Shown one piece after another: positions 18,370 through 25,876 of a stretch of 64,000 nucleotides of DNA. The stretch is from Chthonobacter albigriseus (GTDB lineage: Bacteria > Pseudomonadota > Alphaproteobacteria > Rhizobiales > Pleomorphomonadaceae). The stretch covers positions 124,001 to 188,000 of the forward strand of contig NZ_JACDIT010000007.1 in the NCBI RefSeq assembly GCF_013839445.1, read 5' to 3'. A model generated the notes under the pieces. It did no database searches and was not told where the DNA came from. It saw nothing but the letters and a program-made list of their open reading frames with translations. A program made the position numbers and the translations under genes. Every line of letters starts with the position of its first letter. Position 1 is the first letter of the stretch.

Positions 18370-19062
18370 ATGGCGGGAGACATGGAGGAGCGGGCGGAAC
18401 GGCTCGGCGGATTATCTCTGTTCGCCGGTCTCGCGCCGACCGATCTGACGGAGGTGGCGCGGCGGGTCCGTTTCTCGGATCATGACGAGGGGCAATGGAT
18501 CGTCGCCCATGGCGATGGGGACCGCGAGGTGTTTGCGGTCGTATCCGGTCGGGTACGGGTGCTGCTTTTCGGTGAAACCCGCGAACTCATCCTCGGCGAC
18601 CTCGAGACCGGCGCGCTGTTCGGCGACATGTCGGCGATCGACGGGCGGCCTCGCTCGGCGAGCGTAGTGGCGCTTGATGCGGTGTCTCTGGTGCGGATGT
18701 CGGCGTCGGTCTTCCTCGACCTCATCCACCGGCACGCCAGCGTGTGCGACCATGTGCTGAAGGTGCTGGTCGGCCGGATCCGAACCCTCGACGACCGCGT
18801 CCACGAGTTTGCGAGCCTGACCGTTTCGGAGCGGGTGCGCACCGAACTGCTGCGGCTGGCCAGCCCGGTGCCCGGTCGGCCGCGGGAGGGCGTCGTCGCG
18901 CCCGTCACCCATGCGGAACTTGCGGCGCGGATCGGGACCCACCGCGAGGCCGTGACGCGTGAGCTCGGTGCTCTCCAGCGTCGCGGCGCTCTTCTCAAGC
19001 GGGAGGGGCGGTTGGTGATCCGCGACGTGCTGGCCCTGTCGGCGGCGCTGAAGGGCATCTGA
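18370..19062 (+). CDS. Crp/Fnr-family transcriptional regulator
   Basis: This 230-residue protein has a cyclic-nucleotide-binding-type beta roll (about residues 12-130; DLETGALFGDMSAIDGRPRS), a dimerisation helix and a C-terminal winged helix (VTHAELAARIGTHREAVTRE). The recognition helix holds the Glu and Arg spacing of Crp-like proteins. The N-terminal cysteines that bind the Fe-S cluster in true FNR are absent, so it is not an oxygen sensor of that type. GAGGG lies five bases before the ATG. It follows msrB closely and may share its transcript. Confidence 0.9.
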   Translation: MAGDMEERAERLGGLSLFAGLAPTDLTEVARRVRFSDHDEGQWIVAHGDGDREVFAVVSGRVRVLLFGETRELILGDLETGALFGDMSAIDGRPRSASVVALDAVSLVRMSASVFLDLIHRHASVCDHVLKVLVGRIRTLDDRVHEFASLTVSERVRTELLRLASPVPGRPREGVVAPVTHAELAARIGTHREAVTRELGALQRRGALLKREGRLVIRDVLALSAALKGI

Positions 19063-19065
19063 CCG

Positions 19066-19272
19066 TCACAACATCGGGTCGCGCCAAGCTTCGGTCCGGA
19101 GACGGTCCGGATCCGGCTGGTCGTCGCGGACGCGCTCGTCACACGCGCTGTCCGCTCCGTTGCAGAACCAGATCGTCGCCCAGAGGCGCGCGGGTCCGAG
19201 CGACCAGGTGGAGCGCGGAGCCGGGCGGCGCGGACTGGTGGTCAGGGATCGGCGGATGTTGGTCTTGGACAT
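19066..19272 (-). CDS. Small basic hypothetical protein (68 aa)
   Basis: A 68-residue frame beginning MSKTNIRRSLTTSPRRPAPR, preceded by GGAAGGAAG at good spacing. It is rich in Arg, Pro and Ser, has two cysteines about seven residues apart, and resembles nothing I know. Its stop is three bases from the stop of the Crp/Fnr gene. It may be a genuine small protein of the minus-strand group that includes the FAH-family gene, but composition alone cannot settle this. Confidence 0.45.
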   Translation of the reverse strand: MSKTNIRRSLTTSPRRPAPRSTWSLGPARLWATIWFCNGADSACDERVRDDQPDPDRLRTEAWRDPML

Positions 19273-19420
19273 GTCGGCTTCCTTCCAGGGAGCGACCGGC
19301 GGTCGCGATGGAAGGAGCTTGGACGGGGCCGCGGAAGGCCGATGTGCGAGAACGCACACGGCCTCCGAAAGATCTGCGCAGCCCATGCGCAGCCGCTGTC
19401 GACCGAGCGGGGGGGGCGGT

Positions 19421-20602
19421 TCAGGTTCCGAGCAGCCTCCGGTCCGCAAGGTTGCGCATGAGGGCGGCGACCCCGAACGTCCAGGGTTCCGCCTCGTCCG
19501 TCGCCACGACACGGTTGACGAGGGTGCCGAGAGCCGGCGCGGCGATCCGTACGATGTCGCCGTGCTTGTGGGTGAATCCGCGGCCGGGAGCGTCGCGGTC
19601 GTCGACCGGTGCGAACATCGTCCCGAGATAGAGCACGAAGCCGTCGGGGTAGCGATGGTGGGCGTTGAGGGTCTGGGCGACGAGATCTGCCGGGTCGCGG
19701 CTGATCTCGCTCAGCGAGGACCGGCCTTGAAGATGGAAACCGTCCTCCCCGAGAACGTCCAGCGTCAGGTCCATCCGGCGGACCGTGTCGAGCGTGAAGG
19801 CGCCGTCGAATAGGCGCAGGAACGGGCCGATGGCAGCGGACGCGTTGTTGTCCTTGGCCTTGCCGAGCAGCAGCGCCGAGCGCCCCTCCACGTCCCGCAG
19901 GTTGACGTCGTTTCCGAGTGTGGCGCCGACGATGGATCCGGTAGACGAGACGACGAGAACGACCTCCGGTTCCGGGTTGTTCCAGGTCGACTTCGGATGG
20001 ACGCCGATGTCGGCGAGCGTGCCGACGGACGACATCGGCTGCGCCTTCGTGAAGATCTCGGCGTCCGGTCCGATGCCGACCTCCAGGTACTGGCTCCAGG
20101 CGCCCTCGCGTACCAGCGTGTCCTTGAGGGCCATTGCTTCCGGCGATCCCGGCCGCAGACGGCGCAGGTCTTCGCCGACGAGTTCGCGGATGTGGGTGCG
20201 GATTGCGGCGGCGGCGTCGGCGTTGCCGCGGGCGCGCTCCTCGATCACCCGTTCCAGCATCGATGCGGCGAAGGTCACTCCGGCCGCCTTGATGGCCTGA
20301 AGATCGACGGGCGAGAGCAGATAGGGCTTGCCCGCGTCCCGAGGCCGGGCGGGCGTTGCTGCCAGCACCTCGGCGAGCGAGCCGACGTCTTCGCCCGGCG
20401 CTGCCTTGAGCGCGGCGGCCGGATCGGGGGTTTCGCAGAGGTCGCGTACGGTCGGGAAGGTGGCGGAAACGTCGATCAACCGGTCCCCGGCGATCTTGAC
20501 GACCGACGGTCCATTCACCTCCGGCCGGAACAGGCGACCGACCAGGGCCGCATCGGCATCCGACGGCAGCGCCGAGGCGGGCGAGGTATCCAGGTCGAGC
20601 AT
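19421..20602 (-). CDS. Fumarylacetoacetate hydrolase (FAH) family protein
   Basis: The 393-residue protein has a C-terminal FAH-fold domain. Metal and substrate blocks are recognisable: the NPEPEVVLVVSSTG glutamates, GNDVNLRD, KAKDNNASAAIGPF and YLGTMFAP. FAH-family enzymes hydrolyse or hydrate beta-keto acids in sugar acid and aromatic catabolism; the substrate here is unknown. GGAGG lies eight bases before the ATG at 20602. It sits on the same strand downstream of the TfuA/YcaO operon, separated by 163 bases, so membership in that operon is uncertain. Confidence 0.85.
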   Translation of the reverse strand: MLDLDTSPASALPSDADAALVGRLFRPEVNGPSVVKIAGDRLIDVSATFPTVRDLCETPDPAAALKAAPGEDVGSLAEVLAATPARPRDAGKPYLLSPVDLQAIKAAGVTFAASMLERVIEERARGNADAAAAIRTHIRELVGEDLRRLRPGSPEAMALKDTLVREGAWSQYLEVGIGPDAEIFTKAQPMSSVGTLADIGVHPKSTWNNPEPEVVLVVSSTGSIVGATLGNDVNLRDVEGRSALLLGKAKDNNASAAIGPFLRLFDGAFTLDTVRRMDLTLDVLGEDGFHLQGRSSLSEISRDPADLVAQTLNAHHRYPDGFVLYLGTMFAPVDDRDAPGRGFTHKHGDIVRIAAPALGTLVNRVVATDEAEPWTFGVAALMRNLADRRLLGT

Positions 20603-20765
20603 CGCGGCATCCTCCGAAGACGATCTTCTTGGGCGGAAGCCACCACCCGCGCCGACGCCGGCCAACGGGTGTACGCGGTTCCTCCGCCGGTTCAGATCCC
20701 GAGTCTTAAACGGTCCGGAGCCCGTTGGAAGGATGGTATTTCAGGCATGAAGGGAAGGGCGCCTG

Positions 20766-21035
20766 TCAGTTCGGTTCGGCGCGGGGGAGCGGGTGCGTCG
20801 ACACGAGGTCCGGGGCGATGGGAGTCCGCAGGCTGCGTTCGAGCATTTCATCGAGCACGGCGGTCATCGTCAAGGAGAGGCAGTAGGAGGGAAACTCCGC
20901 GCCGAGGCCGTCGAGGATCTCGTCGGCCATTCTCAGCAGCGAAACCGCCGTCGAAAGGCGCCGGACCTCGCTCTCGTCGAGCTCGGCGGGAAGCTTTCTG
21001 TCCGTGTACATCGGCTCGGATCCCGTGGCGGTCAT
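20766..21035 (-). CDS. Small protein at the end of the YcaO-TfuA operon (89 aa)
   Basis: This 89-residue, mainly helical protein starts 41 bases after the TfuA stop, with a strong GGGAGGT ribosome site. It contains one cysteine (FPSYCLSLTM) and a proline-rich tail (PDLVSTHPLPRAEPN). There is no signal peptide or transmembrane segment. I do not recognise a family. Its position suggests an accessory or substrate role in the modification system. Confidence 0.7.
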   Translation of the reverse strand: MTATGSEPMYTDRKLPAELDESEVRRLSTAVSLLRMADEILDGLGAEFPSYCLSLTMTAVLDEMLERSLRTPIAPDLVSTHPLPRAEPN

Positions 21036-21076
21036 TTCTGCCTACCTCCCATAGGTCAATGCGCGTCACCTCCGCG

Positions 21077-21805
21077 TTATGGTCTGCGGAGCATGGCCTC
21101 GGACCGGGAGGACAGAAGCGCGTTGAAGGTCCCGGTTGCGTTGAAGTGCCAGTCCGGAACGACACGGCGGTCTGTCGACGCGACTACCAGCGCCTGGCAG
21201 AGGAGCAACGCGTCCATCCGTTTCAAGTTGACGAACCGGGACCGGACAAGGCGCGCCGTCTCCAGCCGGGTCTCGGTGTCGAGATCGGCACAGTCGAGGA
21301 TCCGGTCCCAGGTGCGGCGGCGGAAATGCAGCGACCGGGCTGCGGAGAGGATCCGAACGGCAGTGTCGGGCGCCAGGTCGCCCTCCGCCGACAAAGCTTC
21401 CACGGTTGCGTCGACATTGACGAGCGCTTCGGTCAAAGGGGTGCAGCCGAGCTCCGGAGGCGCGTGAAGCTGAGCGACGGCCGCGTCGTCGTCGAGCCGC
21501 CCGTCTTGGTAGCGGCGAAACACCTCGCCGATCCCGATCATGCCGAAGGCGGAGCACTCGGCTGCTCTCAGGGCTCCCATGCTGGCGGCGCCCATCACGG
21601 TGACGCCGCGGCTGAGGGCGAAGAGGATCTCCTTGTGCCAGACCGCTGCGACATCGCCGAAGACGCCGTCGACCAGGCCGATCGCACGGGCGCCTGCGCC
21701 AACCGCGTGGGCGACATCCCCGGCGGCCGCCGGAGGATGCACCGTGACACCCGGCATCGGCGGCAAGGCGCCATGCAGGGTGGGGCCGCTGAACAGGATC
21801 TTCAC
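21077..21805 (-). CDS. TfuA-like protein, YcaO partner
   Basis: This 242-residue protein matches the TfuA core: FSGPTLHG near the start, PPAAAGDVAHA, AIGLVDGVFGDVAAVWHKEI, and GVTVMGAASMGALRAAECS. TfuA is named from the trifolitoxin locus of Rhizobium. In archaea and in thioamide RiPP pathways TfuA acts with YcaO to install backbone thioamides, probably by helping deliver sulfur. Its ATG overlaps the YcaO stop by four bases, showing translational coupling. About 130 C-terminal residues beyond the core are helical and of unknown role. Confidence 0.9.
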   Translation of the reverse strand: MKILFSGPTLHGALPPMPGVTVHPPAAAGDVAHAVGAGARAIGLVDGVFGDVAAVWHKEILFALSRGVTVMGAASMGALRAAECSAFGMIGIGEVFRRYQDGRLDDDAAVAQLHAPPELGCTPLTEALVNVDATVEALSAEGDLAPDTAVRILSAARSLHFRRRTWDRILDCADLDTETRLETARLVRSRFVNLKRMDALLLCQALVVASTDRRVVPDWHFNATGTFNALLSSRSEAMLRRP

Positions 21806-23034
21806 GCGAACTCGACTCCCTTGGCACGCTGAAGCATCCGGCGGATCGCGCGCATGCCGATGCTGCGCTGACGACCCCCGGGAGGATTCTCCAGGCCCGG
21901 ACAGAGCACCTTGGCGACGGCGAAGTCCGCCTCATCGGCAAGGGGAACCGCGATCACCGGCGAACCAGCGGCAGCCACGGCTCCGACGAGGTCGGCAATC
22001 GACATCGGCGCGTGCGGCTGCAGGGTCGGTGTTGGCGGTGCGGAGGCTTCATCAAAGCCGAAGTAGTCAAGGGCGCCGGGTTGGGACCTTGCGCGGTACT
22101 CGTCAGGGAGAAAGTCGTCCCGCGCACCGGAGATGACCGTCACCCGTGACTGCGCTGCTTCCGTGATGGCGCGAACAGCGGCCCTTGCCGGATCGGGGTG
22201 GCAACCGCTGCCGACGGCGATCTCGAAATGCCGGGGTACATGCGATAGCGACGCGCCGGAATCCATGATGGCGGCGCCGATAACCGGTACCTTTATGTCG
22301 CTCGACAGGTCGAACAGCCGGATCCGGTGACCGGCGGCCGTCACGCGCGCGCAGAGACAAGCGACGTCGCGACTTTGGAAGGCCGCGGCGGAACGCAAGC
22401 GATTTGGCACGTCAGCCGGATGGCGCAGAGCCCAAAGCGCGAGGGCGTCGCGCTCGATGCGCTCCAGGAGGCCGTGCAGGATCGCCTCGGCAAGCGTGTT
22501 GCCCGAAGCCAGCCCGTCCGTCGACTGCCAGTAACGGCGGAAACGGGGGGCGATGGTGTAGTCCAGAGAGGCTGCTTCCAGAGGTATCCAGGTCGACATG
22601 CCGGTGCCGAGGTCCGTCCCGCGCACCCACGTCGTCTCGTCCTCGGGTTCCAGAGGGAATGCGCCCTTGGCGACCAGTTCGGGAAGTGTGGAGACCACGT
22701 CGCCGTCCGGCAGGAGGGTGGCCGTCCCGATCCGCAGTTCGGAACGGGGCCGCTCCGCCAGCGCCTGTTCGACAGCTTCCATCAGGGCCGAAGCCCTGGC
22801 ATGGTCGTCATCGAGCCCCTTGCCCTGCGTGACCGAGAGGTTGCGGGCATTAGGCCGCGCGGCGGACCATACCGGTATCCCGATATCGTCGAGGTGCGTG
22901 ACTCGCGCCAGACGGGTGATGCCGAGGGCCTGCGCCAGAGGCCAGACACGTGCCAGCGTGTCGGCAGGATGGACGGCCCGACCAGCATCGGCGGGCAACT
23001 GGAGCTGCGAACCAAGATCGAGCCGTCCTGTCAT
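21802..23034 (-). CDS. YcaO-domain ATP-dependent peptide-modifying enzyme
   Basis: A stand-alone YcaO protein of 410 residues. YcaO enzymes phosphorylate backbone amide oxygens to make azolines, thioamides or amidines. The ATP and magnesium motifs are intact: SVTQGKGLDDDHARASALM with EAVEQALAE, LLERIERDALALWAL, and GSGCHPDPARAAVRAITEAA. No ThiF/E1-like partner or FMN dehydrogenase is encoded nearby, and the partner is TfuA, which favours thioamidation over azole formation. This is inference from family knowledge. It starts two bases after the stop of the 73-residue gene. Confidence 0.93.
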   Translation of the reverse strand: MTGRLDLGSQLQLPADAGRAVHPADTLARVWPLAQALGITRLARVTHLDDIGIPVWSAARPNARNLSVTQGKGLDDDHARASALMEAVEQALAERPRSELRIGTATLLPDGDVVSTLPELVAKGAFPLEPEDETTWVRGTDLGTGMSTWIPLEAASLDYTIAPRFRRYWQSTDGLASGNTLAEAILHGLLERIERDALALWALRHPADVPNRLRSAAAFQSRDVACLCARVTAAGHRIRLFDLSSDIKVPVIGAAIMDSGASLSHVPRHFEIAVGSGCHPDPARAAVRAITEAAQSRVTVISGARDDFLPDEYRARSQPGALDYFGFDEASAPPTPTLQPHAPMSIADLVGAVAAAGSPVIAVPLADEADFAVAKVLCPGLENPPGGRQRSIGMRAIRRMLQRAKGVEFA

Positions 23035-23036
23035 GG

Positions 23037-23258
23037 TCAGTTGCTGAACGACAGTCGCTGCGACGGGGCGTCCGCGCGCATCTCGGCGGCGACAGCGAGG
23101 TCGATGCCGTCGATCAGGCTCTCGCCCGCGGCGCGGGCGGCGTTCGCTTCGCTGAGGAACGCGTCGGATTCAGCCACGCGCGCGGCAGTGCCGGCGTCGA
23201 GGTCAACCATCCACAGGCCGGCTTCACCCTTCAGTCCAAGAATGATCTGCTTGCTCAT
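23037..23258 (-). CDS. 73-aa protein, candidate YcaO-TfuA substrate
   Basis: This short gene lies between the SARP regulator and YcaO with very tight spacing (13 and 2 bases). AAGGAG lies nine bases before the ATG, the strongest ribosome site of the operon, as expected for a highly made substrate. The protein starts MSKQIILGLKGEAGLWMVDL, is acidic and alanine-rich, contains no cysteine and ends APSQRLSFSN. Precursor identity is inferred from size, position and ribosome site only. It could equally be a structural partner of YcaO. Confidence 0.8.
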   Translation of the reverse strand: MSKQIILGLKGEAGLWMVDLDAGTAARVAESDAFLSEANAARAAGESLIDGIDLAVAAEMRADAPSQRLSFSN

Positions 23259-23267
23259 CTCATGTAT

Positions 23268-23273
23268 CTCCTT
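23268..23273 (-). promoter_or_regulatory. Strong ribosome binding site of the 73-aa gene
   Basis: AAGGAG on the minus strand overlaps the stop codon of the upstream regulator gene, nine bases before the ATG at 23258. The overlap couples translation of the regulator to that of the small protein. Confidence 0.8.
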
Positions 23274-25224
23274 ATTTGAAGCCTGCCCTGCGCAGGCCCT
23301 CCTCGTAATGGTCCCGCTGCCGCGGGTCCCGGAGCGGCAAGACCGCCAGCCAGTCCTCCACCCGGAAATCCGGATGGATCGCCCTGGCCTTGCGGGCGTA
23401 TTGGCGCGAGGCTTCCATGTCGCCCGCCATGGCGCTGCTGGCTGCCATCAGACGGTAGGCGGGGCCGCGTTCGCGCATCCGCTGAAGCGCTTCGATGGCT
23501 TCGCGGTAGTTCCCGAGCAGGAAGTTGGCGCCCCCCTCGATCCAACGGTAGTCGTCCGGACAGAGCGGGTTGAGGGCTGTCGCCTGGTGGATCTTGCGAA
23601 GGGCAAGCTCCGGCTCCGACGCATGGACAAGCGCGTCCGCATGGTCGGCCAGCAGATCGGCATAGTGTGGGCTGACCAATTCAGCCTCGTCGAACGCCTG
23701 AAGGCTGGCTTCGAAGCGGCCGGAAAACTGGTTCCAAAGTCCGAGTTCACGGAGGGCATGGACTTCGGTCGGCGATAGTTCGGCGGCCTGACGAGCATAT
23801 TCCCCGGCCTGTTCCAGGCAGGAAGCGTCGCCGCGGGCCAGCAGGAGCCATTCCAGGTGATAGGTCCGGGCGATCCCGGCGATGGCCGAGGCGTAGACCG
23901 GGCTCTCTTTGGTGGCAGCCTTGAAGCACTTGCGGGCCTTGCGAATGCTCGGAAGATCCATCTGTCGCAGATGGAAGCGGCCCTTCAGAAACAGGCAGTA
24001 GGCAGACCCGTCGTGTTCCGGCAGCAGCTTGTCCAGCTCCGTCCGCTCCACCGTCTCGATGACCGACGTGCCGATACGAGCGGAGAGATCGCGGTAGCTG
24101 CCGTGGGCGTCGAGTGCGTCGACACCGTAGCGTTCGGCCCAGATGATCGTCCGGCTGGCCGCATCCACCAGCTTGACCTGGAGGCTGGCCGTCTCGCCGA
24201 AACGGACCAGGCGGCTTTCCACGGAGTAGTCGATGCCGAGTTGGGCGATCGTGTCGACGGACTCCTGAGCGAGGCGCTGGCACGTATGCGGTGCGACCAT
24301 CGAGACCGACCGGGCCGAGCAGAGGCCGAGCGTCACATCCTCCAGGAGGGCTGTGGCGACGTGCCCTGCCTCGCCCGCGGAGGGCGCGAGTTCCGGCGGC
24401 ATCACCGCGACCCGGGGGAGGAGGATCGCCGAGCTGGAGCCGTGCGGTTCCAACGGCGGATGCGCCCGCACGGACGCCGGCACCGCGGGTCCGGCCTGTC
24501 CGGACCGACCCTGGCGGAAGATGGAACGGACCAGCTCGAGCGTCGTCTCGTCCGGTTCGATGCCGAGTTCCTCGCGCAGGCGGGACCGGCAGCGGGCAAA
24601 AACCTCCCGAACCTGGGAGAACTGGTGTTCGTCGGCCAGGATCCGGATGAGCACGCGATAGGCCGTTTCCCGGTAGGGGTCGGCCTCGATCAAGCTGACG
24701 GCGGCGTCGCGGAGATTGCGGCGTTCGGCGGGGGTCGCTTCGCCTTCCGCCCGTTCCAGAAGGGTCTCCAGCAACTTGTCGCGGATCTTGTTGCGCGCCG
24801 ACGACAGCCACTGTCGCCCGACGTCGCCTTCCATCTCCACGCCGGTGAGCAGTTCGCTGCCGCAGAGGTGGCGGAGCGTTTCCGTTGAAAGCGGCCGCGC
24901 GGGTGATTCCTCCAGTTCCAGGACGTCGATCTCGATGCCGTCGGTCGCCAGGCGGATGCGGCCGTCGACTTCCGTCAGAACCTCGCACCCGATACGCGCT
25001 TGCGCCTCCCGGACGCGCAGAAGCAACTGGCGCAAGTTGCCGTTGAGACTGTCGGTGCGCGTGGCGTCCCAGAGGAGCTCGGCAATCCGGGCGCGTGTGG
25101 CCTGGAACCCGCCGGCGTCGGTCGCCAGGTAGGCGGCAGCGACAAGCGCCTTGACCGGGAACTTGACCGAACGCCCGTCGATGTAGAGGGCGGGTTCGCC
25201 CAGAAGAACCACCCGCGACACCAT
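23272..25224 (-). CDS. SARP/BTAD-type regulator with TPR C-terminus
   Basis: A 650-residue transcriptional regulator, first gene of the YcaO-TfuA operon. Residues about 1-95 form an OmpR-like winged helix (VSRVVLLGEPALYIDG; LLWDATRTDSLNGNLRQLL). Residues about 100-235 form the bacterial transcriptional activation domain (ADPYRETAYRVLIRILADE; SRLREELGIEPDETTLELV). A TolB-like linker (RVAVMPPE; IIWAERYGVD) leads to several TPR repeats (about 400-640). SARP proteins activate clustered biosynthetic genes by binding direct repeats of 11-bp period; such a repeat stands upstream at 25337-25356. The ribosome site is weak. Confidence 0.9.
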   Translation of the reverse strand: MVSRVVLLGEPALYIDGRSVKFPVKALVAAAYLATDAGGFQATRARIAELLWDATRTDSLNGNLRQLLLRVREAQARIGCEVLTEVDGRIRLATDGIEIDVLELEESPARPLSTETLRHLCGSELLTGVEMEGDVGRQWLSSARNKIRDKLLETLLERAEGEATPAERRNLRDAAVSLIEADPYRETAYRVLIRILADEHQFSQVREVFARCRSRLREELGIEPDETTLELVRSIFRQGRSGQAGPAVPASVRAHPPLEPHGSSSAILLPRVAVMPPELAPSAGEAGHVATALLEDVTLGLCSARSVSMVAPHTCQRLAQESVDTIAQLGIDYSVESRLVRFGETASLQVKLVDAASRTIIWAERYGVDALDAHGSYRDLSARIGTSVIETVERTELDKLLPEHDGSAYCLFLKGRFHLRQMDLPSIRKARKCFKAATKESPVYASAIAGIARTYHLEWLLLARGDASCLEQAGEYARQAAELSPTEVHALRELGLWNQFSGRFEASLQAFDEAELVSPHYADLLADHADALVHASEPELALRKIHQATALNPLCPDDYRWIEGGANFLLGNYREAIEALQRMRERGPAYRLMAASSAMAGDMEASRQYARKARAIHPDFRVEDWLAVLPLRDPRQRDHYEEGLRRAGFK

Positions 25225-25336
25225 CTTGCTAGGCCCCCAGTCATGCCGGCCGCCGCCACCAGCCGCAGTGGCTGAACGGCATGCAACACCCTAGGGTTAA
25301 TGGTGCGGAGGGGTGAGTTCAATCCCGGTGCAAGTT

Positions 25337-25356
25337 GTGTAACGCATGTGTAACGC
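25337..25356 (-). promoter_or_regulatory. Tandem 9-bp direct repeat with 11-bp period (candidate SARP site)
   Basis: GTGTAACGC occurs at 25337-25345 and again at 25348-25356 (GCGTTACAC on the coding strand of the operon), about 115 bases upstream of the regulator's start. The exact helical-turn period is typical of SARP operators, suggesting autoregulation. Confidence 0.55.
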
Positions 25357-25384
25357 TTGGCGACGCCAAGCATTGGCGAATGCT
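25355..25384. promoter_or_regulatory. Two adjacent inverted repeats upstream of the SARP operon
   Basis: GCTTGGCG-A-CGCCAAGC (25355-25371) is a perfect 17-bp dyad. AGCATT-GGCG-AATGCT (25369-25384) is a second one that reaches the stop codon of the DUF2141 gene. Neither has a T-run on the minus strand, so they may be factor-independent hairpins ending DUF2141 or operators. Confidence 0.45.
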
Positions 25385-25806
25385 CAGCGGGCGATGTCGA
25401 CGGTGGTCCGCGTTCGTCCGTCGACGCGGATCGCGGCCTCGTCGAACCGCGGCGCGCGCATGACGGGCCGGATGTTGTTGGTCACCGCCCAGTCCTCCCG
25501 GGGGATGCCGAAAACGTTGGTGTCGAGTTTCCGGTTGCCGTTGACGTCGTGCGAAACCGCAACCGCGTAGCGGCCGGCCGGGAGCTTTTCGAAGCGGCAG
25601 GTCACCCCCGCCGGATCGGCCTTCTCCCACGCCGTCCGCGTTGTCGCGTTGCCGCCCGGAAAGGGCTCGCCCTCCGCGAACAGGGCGCAGCCGATCTCAC
25701 CGGCGTTCGATGCGATGCCGGAGACCTCCACGTGCAGGCTGGCGGCCCGGAGGGGCAGGGTGGACAGGGCGATCGCGGCGAGCGCCGGAGTCAGTACGCG
25801 GATCAT
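25384..25806 (-). CDS. DUF2141 family secreted protein
   Basis: About 140 residues with a signal peptide (MIRVLTPALAAIALSTLPLR), then a small beta-sandwich with the DUF2141 signature (PAGRYAVAVSHDVNGNRKLD and TNVFGIPREDWAVTNN). It is a predicted periplasmic or extracytoplasmic protein of unknown function. Starts at 25806 and 25821 are both in frame; AAAGG eight bases before 25806 favours the shorter form. Confidence 0.88.
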   Translation of the reverse strand: MIRVLTPALAAIALSTLPLRAASLHVEVSGIASNAGEIGCALFAEGEPFPGGNATTRTAWEKADPAGVTCRFEKLPAGRYAVAVSHDVNGNRKLDTNVFGIPREDWAVTNNIRPVMRAPRFDEAAIRVDGRTRTTVDIAR

Positions 25807-25876
25807 CGATGGGCCTTTCATGAGGCCCCCCGCCGGAAGGTCTAGGGCGGGCGGGCCTCGGTTCAACCCGGCGCTC

